DNA from: Polytrichum commune
Lineage: Eukaryota; Streptophyta; Polytrichopsida; Polytrichales; Polytrichaceae
NCBI GenBank assembly: GCA_950295325.1
Contig: OX485806.1
Coordinates: 19,530,001-19,594,000 of the forward strand
Length of the DNA: 64,000 nt
Direction of reading: 5' to 3'
Shown here piece by piece: positions 1 to 12,167 of the stretch (positions are counted from its first letter, which is position 1; each line of letters begins with the position of its first letter). The notes under the pieces were generated by a model. The model was given only the letters and a program-made list of their open reading frames with translations, was not told the DNA's origin and ran no database searches. A program made the translations under genes and the position numbers.

Positions 1-1248
1 CAATCAATGTATGAAGGATTGACGTGTCCGTCATAAAATTCCAATGCAATGAACGTGTAGTGACTGATCCGCCCATAGATTTTGGTTAACCTAAAAAGTC
101 CAGATTGATAAATGTCCGGTTTTTATTGAAATATGAGTTGCAGAGATCCCAAGATTATTCTCGACATCCGAGGCGATATTCGGGACGAGGTGGAGGTGCC
201 TGTTGCAAATCCTGGTTGAGGAAGCACGGTTTGATCTCCTCGTCCAGCGAGCTTGCCTCGTGCTTGAAGGACCGAGCTGGTTCAGGAATTACATTCGCTT
301 GGTTATTAGATTGAATGGGCATAACGTGTCGGCATTAAGGTGTCCACAAATTCGCTTTGCCGTGTGAAATAATGTTTGAATGAGCCTCAGGGTGGTTGCT
401 GCTTTTACAATCTGATCGGAGGTCTGTTGGCGATCCTCGTAGTTGAGCTCACCGCATGCTGCCAGGAGAACAGAAGGTAGTAGTAGTTCTTGACATCTGA
501 GATGTTATCTAGCACAAGGTGGAGGTTCTGTTGCAAATCTTGGTTGAGGATGCACGAGATAATCTCGTCGTCACGCGAGGCTCCCTCGTGCCTGAAGGAA
601 CGGGCTGTTCAAGAATTACATCCCCTTGGTTACCAGATTGAATGGACATAAAGTGTCGACATTGAGGTGTCCAAAAATTTACAAATTCGGATCGCTTTGC
701 CTCGTGAAGTTTTCATTGAGCCTCAGGGTGATTGTTGTTTTACATGCTGATCGGAGGTCTGTTGGCGATCTTCGAGGTTGAGCTCACAGCATGCTGCCAG
801 AGAACAGAAGATAATACTTGACATTCGAGATATTGTCCAGCATGAGGTGGAGTTTCTGCTGCAAATCTTCGTCGAGGAAGCCCGATTTAATCTCCACGGC
901 GTATCGGCAGAGACGAGGCTGCGTCGTGCTTGAAGGAACGTGGTCCAAGAATTGCATCCTCCCTGGCTACGAAACTGAATGGATATGCACGTGGAAATTA
1001 TTCAAGGTGTCCACAGGTTCAGATCGGCTTGGCTTCGCGCTATAAAATTTCCATTGAGACTCAGAGTGATTGCTGTCTCTGCATGCTGTTACTCCATCTC
1101 TTGCGTGTGGCGAATCGCGAGGTGGTGTTTCTGCTGCAAATCTTTGTCAAGGAAGCAGGATCTGATCTCGTCCAGAAACTAGCATCACCCTGGTTAAAAA
1201 ATTGGATGGACATAAGGTACGAGGTATTCAATTAAGGGGTCTACAGGT
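1..1248 (-). repeat. Four decayed tandem copies of the last exon of the ARM-repeat gene
   Basis: A segment like TTGCAAATCNTGGTTGAGGA recurs at about 203, 531, 859 and 1134, and its functional counterpart lies inside the last exon at 1480. A second anchor, GAGCCTCAGGG or a close variant, lies at 382, 718, 1056 and 1285. Units are therefore about 230-345 bp in direct orientation. The four copies outside the gene have indels and stop codons and do not keep one reading frame. They lie just downstream (3') of the gene, so they may be transcribed as 3' UTR. They look like repeated tandem duplication of the 3' terminal exon followed by decay. The array may continue beyond the window edge. Confidence 0.85.
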
Positions 1249-4200
1249 TCAAATTATCTGGCTTTGCCCAGTGAAATTTCCATGGAGCCTCAGGGCGACT
1301 GCTGGCTGATCGGAGGGGCTCTGGTACCGATCATCGCAGTTAAGCTCACCGCAAAGGAACAGCGCTTTCTCCACAAGCCACTCCATCTCTTGCGTGTGTC
1401 GTATCAAGCCCATGCCCCCAGAGAAAAGAAGATAATTCTCCACATCCGAGACATTATCCAGTACGCGGTATAGAATTTGTGGCAAACCTTCACTGAGGAA
1501 GCAAGATTTGATCTCCTCGTTACGCTCCAGGAGCACGCAGATAACCTCCACCGCGTATCGGCGTAGACGAGGCTGTTTCGTGCTTAAAGGAACGTGGTTC
1601 AAGAAATGCATCAACTGCTTGAAGAGAGCGTGTCGGTAGAGTCGTCCGCTCTCAAAAAAAAAGTGTGAGAATGTGTCTTCATTGACGGTTGGCAATGTCT
1701 TGGCAGCTAACCCTAGTGCTGCTTCTCGAGTCCCTCTGTCGGCAGAAAGCATCACCCTGTGTAGGAGAAATTCGGTCGTCTCTGCAACTTCGGCTTGTAT
1801 GCTATGGCTAGAGAATGGGAAGAGGCCTCGAAGAATCCAAGCCGCACGTGTGGCCATGGACTCGTCCTGCTCATCTTTCAGGATTTCAATCAGGACTGTG
1901 ACTGCTTTTTCCGTTCGGTCAGGAAACCGTGTTCGCAAAATTCGATGGCAATTGGTTTTATCCCGGAGTGCAAGTCGGTTGAGTGCCTCTCCTGCCTTCA
2001 TTGCCACACATTTTCCATCCAGACATTCCTGTCCACCATGATACCGCACCACCACTACTGTCATATCTCATCCTCGTATAACACTTTATCCAAGTACTGT
2101 TTCTATGAAGGTGTACTTTGTTATATTCCAAACATAGTTCTACAACTAGGTATGTGAATATCATTAATTGGTTCTCAAGATTAGCATAAAACGGAAAGCA
2201 CTTGAATTTTACAAAGTTCTTCGATTTGAACAGATAGGCATTCTATCTACAAGTCGGTTTTGTGGTGCTAATTAGCGAAAGGAGTCCCACTGGAATAATT
2301 TGTTCACCCCGTGCGCGAGATTTAAAAATGCTCACATGCAGTTCGAGCTTATCTTCAAGGTTGCAGACTACTCGGCATATAGGGTTCAGGCGCATTCGTG
2401 TTGACATAGTCGAACTCAATATTTGCTACTAACATTGATCATGTGACACACCTTTTTGGCTCGTTCGTCATCGATGGCGGCTGACGTGGCTTGATCCCCG
2501 GGAGCTGGGGGGGAAAATCGATGACTATGGGTGAACAACAACACCAAGTTCGCAATAACACCTCCCGTGCATCCGATCACTTTCCGCGAATCTGTGTCCA
2601 AGGCAAGCTTGTTCAAAACATCGACAGCGAAGCCTTGCAGCTTCTGCCGCTCCACCACATCCCCATCCTGGTGATGCAAAATGTCACGCAACCGGGGGAT
2701 GGCTGAGACTACGTTGGTGATGGCCGGCCGCAAAATGGTTCCCGAGCCACCTGTGGTAGAGGCCAATATGCTGAGGATTTCGAGGCTTTGACGTATGCTT
2801 TTGGGGTCCTCCTTGAAATAGCGGCGAATGTCCAAGAAACCGACAAGGATGGGAAGGAGGCCCCTAACCTCGCCAATGCGACGGCTATATGTGTGGTCAC
2901 TCGCCAGGCACTTTAGGATGCCCAACCCGTAAGTACGTAGCTCAATTGCCGCCTTCGGTGTCAGTCTGCACGCTGGTCCATCAAATTGAAAAAAACTATC
3001 AGAAATGATACTCAAAATCCGACATATATGGTTATATGATCAGAACTCGACGATCTTCATAGATGATCTTCCTCTCCGAGACAATCAGAAGTGGGATTCA
3101 TTCACAGACAATGACAAATCAGAATCAAGGGATTTGTTCCAACAAGCGCTGGTTACTTCTCCATGGAGATCCATGGCTTCTAATGACTATGTGGGATATG
3201 GTAGCGGATAAGGGTTACTTCTCACCTGGACCACTACGGACGAGTTCCTAAAATTAACAGATCTACTCTTTCAAATTCCGATTATACTTACATGATCGTA
3301 ACTCAACGATCTCCGAGAGACAATCAGAAGGGAATCGTTCACAGACAAAGACAAATTCGTTCCAACTAAGGCTAGTTTCTTCTCCATGCAGATTCATGGC
3401 TTCTACGACTAGGTATGTGGTAGAAGGCATCGTAAGGGTCACTTCTTACCTGGAGCACTATGGACGAGCTCGTCAATTACCTCCCACTGGAAGAGAGACA
3501 TTATATTCTCAAGAGCCCCAGCAACCGCAACCACACGTGAGGTGTTGCGTGTGTGGTACACCAATCCCTTCACTATGGCCGCAGAGTTTAAGCGAATCTG
3601 CAGTTCATCTTTATGGTGCCATGCTAGCATCTCCACCAGCCGTTCTATTACACCTACAACAACGGCAACACTATTGTGAGCATGCAGTCCTCACTAATTC
3701 ATATCCAAAAGGCAGAGTCTAATAAACGTTGAATAATTATGACAACATTTGTGATGTGTTCCTTGTTCTGAATGTCCAAGAGCCGCAATGAAGTGTCCAA
3801 ATCTGCCAATAACATGAAACAATTCAAGACCAAAACCACTAGGGTTTATTGTATGATCGAGAAGTGCAGCCAGGCATCTAAATATATGCAACTGTGCACA
3901 TATGCTTAGACGTACACATAGAGTAGGTGCTCCGGCGCTGTGGGTTACGTAATGGCATTCATGGGGCAGGTTCTCAGATCCAGTCACAATTAACGACACT
4001 CCAGAGAGGGTGTTCAGTTGAAGGTTTGTTGGGGATAGTTGATGATTTTCAGTACGTGGACAGAACAACAGACCTGGAGCAACTCCAATCCGACGTAATG
4101 TGTCCCCTCGAAATTGATCCTCTTCGACAAAGGCCCTCAAGATTTTGGAGCCCCCCAGCACTTGACTTGCGTCATTGTCTTGCAACAGCTTCATGCTATA

Positions 4201-6854
4201 TGAGACGAGGTCCATCTCCAACCCATCAAACACGCTCACTGTCAAGCACTTTGAATACACCTGTTCCATCCAGAAACACGGACACTGGTGAGCCACAATG
4301 TAATAACAGATGGAATGACATCATTATTCCATTACAAGGAAAAAATAGGGTGAACCAGATCAAGTCCGAGGGTAAATTAGAAGAGGGCATGTTTGAAGGT
4401 GATTCACAGGTTGGTTCTAGACAAGTATACTAACACTCACCTCATAGAAGAAACTTTGCGTCATCTCGTGGAAATCGATCGCCACCAATTCACTATCCTT
4501 AGCTGGCTTCACGAGCTTCTCACTCACTTTCAGGAGCAGTTTCATGTGATTGATCTTGAATTCCCAGTAGCTTCTTTCTATCAGGAAAATGAAAGCCTCC
4601 GAAAACGAAAGGACATAAAAAATGTACACACTGTAGGTCACATTCTGAGGTACTTCATTGGAAGGGGTGGACGGGATGGTGAAATTTCGGTTCACAAGGC
4701 GCCACAATGACATGCCCAGACAAACAGTGGCGGATATGAATTGGCAAACATAGAGGAACTGTGCCATTCCCTTGGCAGTGAGGATCTGTGTGTACGGAAA
4801 GAACGGAAGCATAGATGTCGACCATGTCCTTGGAATTGTTTTTGAGGATAGCCCTGCCGCTATTCGTTGTGCGCTCTTTGCAGGTTGATCAATCGTGGAG
4901 CTGCTGGGGGATGGAGGCAATGACTTCCTCAATGCTGGTGTGGTGGGTGTCCTCGACTCATCGCCTCCTGGGCTGTCATCTACAACTTGCCCCTGTGGTA
5001 AAGAATCCTGCCGGCACTTTTCATCACCCGAGCTCCCAGCAAACCCAAACGCACCTGGAAAACAATGTGGACTCTTTTCAGGGGACGCTTTCAAATTCCA
5101 GTGCCATATTTCTGTGCGCTTGAAGAGCTCCGGACTGGCTATGAAGGTGGTGGGTGACAAACAATTACATTGCGACAACGGATGGTAACGCTCGCTCAAA
5201 AGGATGTTTTATACGCAACTTTTGATCTCCTTCACGTGGTATGACGTTTGCAGCACTAGGTACAGAAACCAGTGGGCTCTTTTAAATTCCAGTGTCATAT
5301 TTCTGTGCACTTGAAGAGCTCCGGACTGGCTATGGAGATGGTGGGTGACAAACAAACAATCACATTGCAACAACAGATCATGGGAAAACGACCACCCACC
5401 TCGAACGGCTCGCTCACTTCTGTGAGCAAAACTGGATCCAGCATGCGCGACTCTGATGCCCGCCACGACAATCGAGAAGTTGGAGCGGTACCCCAGCTGC
5501 TGACACTCCAATTCGTGCGAGCGGAAGAAAATCCTCGTGCCCTCTGTGACAAGGAGGGCACTCACCACCCAAAACTCCACCACGCTCACGTACACGCTGA
5601 ACCCTCCCAGGAGGACCACCGTCGCCCAGATGAATGCCACTGCCCCGAGCCCACTCGCCGTCTTCTCCAAAATAGCCAGCCGAAATGCGAATAAGGTAAT
5701 TGCTCTCTCTGGCGCCTGATCCTCGCTCACCTCAATACTCTCGATATTCTGATCCACTTCGTCTGCTTTGAACTGTGAATTCCCAATGCTGGATTCTCTG
5801 TAGCTCTGGGGGTAACTGTCCGAATCTCGGCCGGTGTGGCTGGAGATGTCACTGGAGCCACTAATCCTATCCGAGCCGCGGGTTCCGGAAGAATTTGCTG
5901 CGTCCTGCTGCTGCAAAAAAGTTTCTTTATGTGTTGTGGTTCAAGCCCAGTCTCAACTACCAGGTGCACAACTTTTTTCGTTCACACACAACTACGAGAG
6001 TAGTCTAGTGGATTTGAACTCAATCATCGTTCCTCCTATTGATGTAGTTCATGAAGTGGAGACAAACATTTTATGGATTTTAGTAGAAGGGCTGTCTAAC
6101 AGTACTTGACTTCTACAATCCGTTCCCATACTTTAATTTGGCAGTGAAGTTTATCTCCCGGTGGTACCTAGCAACTTGAGGCGTGCTGAGTCCCACTTTG
6201 AACTACAACTACAATCTTTTTTCGTTTACACAAATTTACAATCGTTCAAGTCTAGTGGATTTGACCTCAATGACCATTCCACCATTTGGTGTGATTCGTG
6301 AGGTGGAGACAAACAATTAATCGATTCTAATGGAAGGGTTGTCTATGAGTAATGAACTCCTACAAATCCTCTCCCATGAATTGGTCTTGAGGTGTATCTC
6401 CGGCACTACATAGGAACCACAAACAAAATAGAACTAAAGGAAGTAAACTACAACCATCGCAACTACTCTCAACTACACCTTGTCTCGTAGATGGAGGTAG
6501 ATGGACAAGTAAGAGTAGTTGTGGTTGCGATGGTTGTCATCAATGCACATTTTTTCTCCTTATCTCTTAAAAAAATAGAACCAAAGAAAGTGGACTACAA
6601 ACATCGACCACCGAAACAGTGGATGTGTGTCAACTCACCTTGAGTGTTTTTGGATCTAAGGGAGGCGGGATGGTGATGCGATGGTTGTCGTCTGGGGGAC
6701 TGTTCTGCTGCTGCTGCTCTGTTGTTGTTGAGGGAGTCTTACTGGGCTTGTGCATTCGAAACCCACCGAACGCCACTCTCTTCATCGTGTGTTTTCTTAA
6801 GTTTCGGGTGTGGTGGTCCGGTAACGTCGTGTGCGGGAGCTGGTCCTGCTCCAT
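1249..6854 (-). CDS. Armadillo-repeat membrane protein, plant-specific uncharacterised family (7 exons)
   Basis: Exons on the minus strand are 6854-6639, 5910-5400, 5138-4441, 4260-4074, 3653-3450, 2972-2452 and 2028-1249 (stop at 1249). All junctions are GT-AG, phases match, and the sum is 3117 nt, giving 1038 aa. The first ATG (6854) follows an in-frame stop. The protein has a polar Ser/Gln-rich N terminus. Two membrane segments follow at about residues 158-180 and 184-205, then the family motif RSHELE near 202-207. A low-complexity linker leads to RTW and two more membrane segments near 367-390 and 411-429. The C-terminal half is helical ARM-like repeats, with conserved stretches such as VIERLVEMLAW, RGLLPILV and KAGEAL. 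The layout matches a plant family usually annotated ARM repeat superfamily protein, recognised here from memory. Its function is not established. It is longer than the roughly 800 aa I recall for angiosperm members. Introns hold several duplicated pieces of the gene's own exon edges. Confidence 0.85.
3013..3480 (-). repeat. Tandem duplication covering the end of exon 5 of the ARM gene
   Basis: Copy A (about 3013-3250) and copy B (about 3271-3480) share blocks such as GAGACAATCAGAAG, TTCACAGACAA and ACTTCT(T/C)ACCTGGA. Copy B contains the true 3' end of exon 5 and its donor (exon ends at 3450). Copy A, inside the intron, contains a diverged copy of the same exon end with a GTGAGAAG donor-like site, so it is a fossil exon edge. 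The copies are roughly 80 percent alike by eye, with indels. Confidence 0.85.
5089..5377 (-). repeat. Duplicated acceptor and start of exon 3 (pseudo-exon in intron 2 of the ARM gene)
   Basis: About 92 bp at 5089-5180 (intron end plus start of exon 3) are repeated at about 5280-5377, inside intron 2. Both contain the block GAAGAGCTCCGGACTGGCTA. The intronic copy keeps an ATAG acceptor and the same phase. On the coding strand, however, the TGG codon of the real exon is TGA in the copy. Use of the upstream acceptor would therefore truncate the protein about 12 codons into the exon. Confidence 0.85.
5941..6430 (-). repeat. Tandem duplication within intron 1 of the ARM gene
   Basis: Two copies of about 240 bp lie roughly 247 bp apart. 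TCTAGTGGATTTGA occurs at 6004 and 6251, and GTGGAGACAAACA follows in each. They carry no coding sequence. Confidence 0.8.
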
Positions 6855-6899
6855 ATAATTTGGAACGGCCGAGGTACTATTCTCCGAAATTCTCACCTA

Positions 6900-7605
6900 C
6901 ACATGCGTTGGCCTTATACCAATTTACCAACGCAGAAGAAGTGGTTTGTAATTCTGTGATTTCTCTGCAGCCAACCGACAGGATTCTGCTTGAGTACCAG
7001 CTCCAACACCGACACCAAAAACCCTTCAATCACAAGAAGGATTGGAGGATAGAAAGAGAAATTGCACTTGGACAATTGGACACACTAGTTCGAAGCTCAA
7101 TCCTCGTAGGGGGGAAGAAAAACTGATAAAAAATTTATTTGACACCCACCCCTCCATTCAGGACTTCGGAATGGCTCGAGGCCACACACAATTCCAGCCC
7201 AAGCTCAAGTTTCATAATTTGGTGGAATGTGGACTCTTCCATCTCTCCTTCGAAGATTGTGGAGTTTCCCTTCTACTTTGCCAACGCAAAAAGTGGATTG
7301 TTCTGTAGTTTCTCCGCAGCCAACCGACAGAGTTCTGCTCGAATTACCAGCTCCGTCATCAACACACCCAAAAAACAAAAAAAAAACAACATGATGCACG
7401 AAGAGGGTTGGAGGATACGAGGAAATTCCACTTTTCTCTTCCGATAGAAGAGAAATCGCACCTGATGAAACTGGCACGCCAGTTCAAACCTCAATTCTCG
7501 TAGGAGGAAAAGGTTCTTTTTTTCATCACCACATTGGGTGTGAAAATTTTTGACACACACCCTATATTCAGAATCCCAGAATATGGCGTGAGCGGTCCTG
7601 AGGAT
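6900..7605 (-). repeat. Diverged tandem duplication in the 5' flank of the ARM gene
   Basis: Two diverged copies of about 300 bp are seen. AGCCAACCGACAG occurs at 6969 and 7318. Each is followed by an ACCAGCTCC block, a GGTTGGAGGAT or GATTGGAGGAT block, CTCAATCCTCGTAGG or CTCAATTCTCGTAGG, and a TTGACAC block (7139 and 7550). The offset grows from about 349 to 411 bp because of indels. The segment lies just upstream of the start codon and may include the promoter or 5' UTR. No TATA box could be assigned. Confidence 0.7.
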
Positions 7606-8948
7606 ATGAAACTCCCAATCCACATCAATCACAAATGAAGAGATGAATCAGCTCTCACCCTGCACGAACAGGCAAGCTTCGGAGAGAAGTAAGGATTCAC
7701 CTGAGAATCAGCAGCGGTATTCGAAGTATAAGTTGGATGGCGACTCTCATAGATCCCTTTGTAAGAGCTTGATGATGCTGGGTCGATGCAACTACGGCGG
7801 CAAGACAACCTGCCACTCTACATAGAAATGTTTGGATCGATCACTCACCAACATTCCACCTCATCAAACCGGATTTGAATCTAAGGAACTTTTCGAGGGG
7901 TTTCCGAGACTCTCCTCTCCGGAAACCAAATGAAACCTGGGGATCGCAGAAGATTTACTGAAACTGCAAACTTGTTATCACACGAACAACTTGGCTTTCC
8001 GCAAAGTTCAATCTGATGAGATCCTCGGCAACCACCAGCAGCTCCGGATGACGTCCAACTGTTTCAATCAGACAGGGCTCGCAGTCGATGAAAGATTTAA
8101 ACTCCGTAAAAAAACATCGCCTTCTTTTCTTCCTACAAATTACAATATTGACTCCAGGACACATACCCATGTATTGGATTGTTCAACCACACAGGCCCTG
8201 CAAGCCCGGTAGCGGTGTCTAACCATCAAACTCCGACTCCCCAAAACCGCGCCACAAATCTTTTACGGAAAGCCAGGCGAGGGAAAAACTGAACATTAGC
8301 AAGCATTGTGCGTTTGTTAAAGTGGGGCCCTGAGAATATAACAGTGCACTTGGTTGGGGCATCCCATGGTTTATCTTCTCCAGACCCAGAACGCATACTT
8401 TTTAATAATGTTATGAAATTAAAAAATTAAAAAAAATTAATAAGCTCGTTTTTGCTTGTCTAATATTTTACAATGAATTTCAATATGGTTCAATATGGTC
8501 AATATGGCTTTTACAATATGTTTTCCTCTTTATATGTGGTTAAATTCATATAGATACTATGATAATATGTATAGATACCAATATGGTCAATACATACCTA
8601 TCAACGACTCATGTATCAATATAACAATGTGCCTTTGATGCGGTCTGCACAATTAATAGAGGGAAACATCGCCCTTGCATTTAATCGCATTGAATTAGTT
8701 TGAATGCGTATATATGGATACTTGTGAACGTACGTAGAAGGTATTACCTAGAATATTACAAAAAAATACATACTAATATTAGCACTTTGATTTAAGCTTC
8801 ATTTTAGAATGACAAAGACCCTTTCAAATGGTATGTCACAAAAATGATTTCCTCAATGCTAAAAAGGATTTTGTAATGTTCTTGACTTCCAAGTTAATTG
8901 CATGCTTTATTGACGGTTTCGCTTCATGAATGAAAACCCAATCGATTG

Positions 8949-8985
<37 letters not shown>

Positions 8986-9118
8986 TGAAGGTGAAGTGCA
9001 CTCAATATGCGTTTTGCGTACAAGTGGCCTTCAAGAATGCAAGGATAAAGTATTTTTTTGAAGTCGGGTGGGGTGGATAACGTTTTTCGATCGAGGTATG
9101 AGAAATTCTGAAAATCGT
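7606..9118. other. Intergenic stretch, no gene seen
   Basis: There is no ORF with recognisable content. It is AT-rich after 8390, with short local reiterations of CAATATGG around 8480-8600. A (GA)n microsatellite lies at 8951-8982. Confidence 0.6.
8951..8982. repeat. (GA)n microsatellite
   Basis: An uninterrupted AG dinucleotide run of about 16 units. Confidence 0.95.
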
Positions 9119-9119
9119 T

Positions 9120-9245
9120 TGGGGGTTGCCCTGGCTAGGGCGAACCAACCCGTACACTGATTCCTTGGAGGCAAGGGTTTAGGCATCCAACAAGGAACGA
9201 GTGTATGGGTTGGTTTGCCCAAATCGATCGGGATCCCCTGGCCCT
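9120..9245 (-). repeat. Foldback element, copy 1
   Basis: An imperfect inverted repeat. The left arm holds CGAACCAACCC and ATTCCTTGGAGG. The right arm holds GGAACGAGTGTATGGGTTGG. The arms are separated by a loop of about 12 bases. Two more copies lie at 62.6-62.85 kb. This copy is in the opposite orientation to those and closely similar to the first of them. Confidence 0.8.
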
Positions 9246-10239
9246 ATGAACGTTCAACGACCCCCCAATTAAAAACCCACGAATCAATTGCAGATCTTGG
9301 GAAACGTTTACTTACCGACGTGGATTCAAGTTACCGAATTAGTACACATTTCCAACGTGTGTGTGTGTGTGTGTTTGATCCTTTATAAGTAACCTCGTGA
9401 CTCGAGATTGTAGTTCCGTCTTTGAATATTCGGCTCGTTTCCAGGTAAGCATGAGCAGATGGCAGGAAGAAAGGAAGCACTAACTGGAAATAGAATGCGG
9501 TGTACCTGACAGTAGTATCCCAGACCCACCCCACTTAGGCCTTTTCCCATTGCCACATCATCATAACATTAATACTAATAATGTCATTATTAATGTTAAT
9601 GTTAAAAGAACATGTGTGTTTTTGCCACCGATGTGAGAGCGTCCCCACCAGAGTGGGCATGGGGCATGCCAACGCCAAAAATGGGGCATCCCGGGTTCAT
9701 AAGTGGCGGTACCAGCATAAATTGAGCCCCACCAATGTCCAATCCCCCATAATTTAGAACCGGCCCGGGTATAGTAAAGACCTCCCCCCGCCATAAATCA
9801 AATAATAGGTGTTCTTGTCTTATTGATTGCTTCCTAATCAGACCGGGGGTTTGCCCATGCTTTGGTGGGGTTTGACTCAAGATGAGCTGCCTGCCCGCCC
9901 GCCCGCCCGCCCACGATGGAGGGCTCCCCAAAGGTATAAAATATTATATACTCTATTTGGCGTGTACCCGATCTGGTGGGAATGCTCTGAGTTTGAGTCT
10001 CCCACCGATCTTGATATGGGTACACATCTTCCAATGTGTGTTTGATCCGGATCGAGTGCCCTACTTTGTACAAGAGATAGGGTTCTTACCTACCTTGCGG
10101 AAGGTGGGCTTATTTTTTTTAGGTAACATCTAGAGCAAATGATTGGGAGGGAGAGCTAAGAGTGTGACCACACATTCTCTAGTACGGAGATTTTTGGGCA
10201 ATTTCGGTCGAGATCCGAGTGTTTTCCAAGTTCAATTGG
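9246..10239. other. Intergenic stretch with microsatellites
   Basis: It contains a (GT)n run at 9355-9374, an AT-rich palindromic patch near 9565-9605, and a (GCCC)n run at about 9895-9912. A phrase like GTACACAT-TTCCAA-GTGTGTTTGATCC appears near 9340-9385 and again near 10020-10050, a small dispersed duplication. The short GC-rich ORFs here have no recognisable content. Confidence 0.6.
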
Positions 10240-10412
10240 TTACATCATGTTGTGATCGTTTGGGTTTGTTTTTTTTATTTTATTGTTTTGAAGCATGTTT
10301 CATAGATTCCTCTAGAATGATTTGTAATTTTCTTGAAGTGTTGAACTTCAATCAATTGTTTCTCAAACTCAACCGGTTCATCTATAACTAGCAGTCGGTT
10401 CTTCCCTTTTCA
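10240..10412 (-). repeat. Dispersed repeat family A, copy 1 (reverse orientation)
   Basis: Read on the minus strand it carries TAGATGAACCGGTTGAGTTT and an ATCATTCTAGAGGAATCTAT-like block. The same order is found at 22.3, 25.6 and 36.3 kb. Confidence 0.8.
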
Positions 10413-10678
10413 AAGATACGGACATCTCTATATCCGTGCGGATAATTTAAAGGGAAGTTTTGACGAAATGGGTTCCCACACATTCTCATGATCACCAATT
10501 TAGAGGTGTTGTTTCCTCTTTGAAAGCTTATGTCTTTTCAATTATGCAACTTGTAGAGGGGCGAGTTTTAGCTTCTCTGGAAGGGAAACCGACTATCAAT
10601 ATCTCACGAGTTCTCATCAAATATGATTTTGGCTACAACTATTTCTATGTAAAGCCTTGTGTATCGTAAGATAAATAT

Positions 10679-11036
10679 AGTACACTAAATATGATATACT
10701 TAGTGTCATATGGTATTTTACGTCACTATGGTAACTTTTTGGATGACACTTCTTACAAAGAAGTGAACAAATATTGTAATGGACGATGAATGAGTTCATC
10801 CATTGGCCAAAAGACTACTTTGTCTTGTCAGCAACTTGTGATGAAACATTGTTATGGATGATTGAAATTTGGATGAAAAATCACTTGATAAGTGACAGTA
10901 AACTGCAACATTGTAATTCTATAATCCCCCCCCCCCAAAAAAAAAAATTACAAGGAATGACAAATAATGTAGGGTTAACATTTAGTGTTGGTGGCACTAT
11001 ATTGCAGTTTACAATTAGAATTGGTGACACTAAATA
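10679..11036. mobile_element. Small TIR element, type E
   Basis: The left end reads TACACTAAATATGATATACT followed by TAGTGTCA. The right end, reverse-complemented, reads TACACTAAACGTGTTATTTA followed by GTGTCAC. The TIRs are about 28 bp and imperfect, and the element is about 360 bp with no coding capacity. The TACACTAAA ends resemble CACTA-type termini, but no clear TSD was found. Confidence 0.6.
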
Positions 11037-11239
11037 ACACGTTTAGTGTAGTTATGACCATGGGACCCCTACTTTATAGTACTCATATAGAGTGAACATG
11101 TGGGACATATAGAGTGACTACTCCCCTCTGAAGTAATGCTACCCAATTCAACAATCCTTTGTGTTAGTGTTTAATGTACAACGTGTGGTTACGCTCTAAA
11201 CTACCAAAAGTTTTGAATGCAAACTTACCATGCACACAT

Positions 11240-12167
11240 AGGCCCCGTTCACACTACAAGAGTCCAAACCTTCAAGGAAGGAGCCTTCCCATGGGGAGAT
11301 TGTAATGATCACTACGAAGCATGCTTCTTATTTACTCCAAGTCCTCTTCACACTTGAGCTTTCAACTTGAGACCTCGAACACTTTTTATTTGCTAGATTT
11401 ACAATGCTTAGGTAAATGCTTTCATGGGTTTTGTAGATAACAACTACATCAAGCTCTCCGTCACAATCCTAAGCTACCTCATGCTTGTTCATCAAGTAAG
11501 TATGCCTTGCACACAAGCTTTCAACCTTGAGAGCTCGCACTTTTGACCGAGTTATTGTGATGCTTAGGTGGCGCCTTGATGGATCCCATGTGGAAATAAT
11601 AAAATAAAAACAACGTCTGGGTTTCTTTTATCTTAACGTGAATGGGAGCCCGTTCCTCTTTGCCGTGATCTTGTTTGACCAAGCGTCACTGTAAGGGGTA
11701 CTTCCTCCCTCTTCCCACGTGGAACACCTATGACAAGTTCTTGGTCAAAAATCTCAACTTATCTTGTCAAGGAGGTCGCCTAAACACAATGTCTAGAGTT
11801 TGAACTCTCGTTTTGTGCACCCCATTATGCCAATGGCCATTTGATTATTGTTTTAAAAGCTTGTCATGAATTCTCTGTTGTGTTTTTTATGTCACTTCTT
11901 CCTTGACGTCTCACTTTGAGTATGGTCACTCCACACTTGACCAAGACCTTGTCAAGGATGACCAAAAAACGTGTCATAATTGTTCCACATGGAATTCAAC
12001 AAGGCACCTTGAAACTATTACAAGCTCGGTTACAAAAAAGTTCAAACTCTCAAGCTAAAGCTCAAAGTGTGAGATGGGTTCGTGTACACAAACACGAGGT
12101 CGCCAATGAGAAGGCTCCTTTTGTCTTTGCACGTGTAGTGAGGTTTCCCTAGGTGGTGTAAAGGGGC
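11240..12167. mobile_element. Possible TIR element of about 925 bp
   Basis: The left end AGGCCCCGTTCACACTAC mirrors the right end, which reverse-complemented is AGGCCCCTTTACACCACC. No matching TSD was found. The interior has no convincing protein, and the short ORF at 11916-12152 is not recognised. Confidence 0.45.

Noticed and set aside
3694-4433. Long plus- and minus-strand ORFs extending past exon 4 of the ARM gene
   Set aside because: Only 4074-4260 fits the protein family. The rest is intron, as phase-matched splice sites show.
5914-5916. TTG as start codon of the ARM protein
   Set aside because: It lies in the splice acceptor (TTTTTTGCAG). The exon upstream at 6639-6854 joins in frame and starts with ATG.
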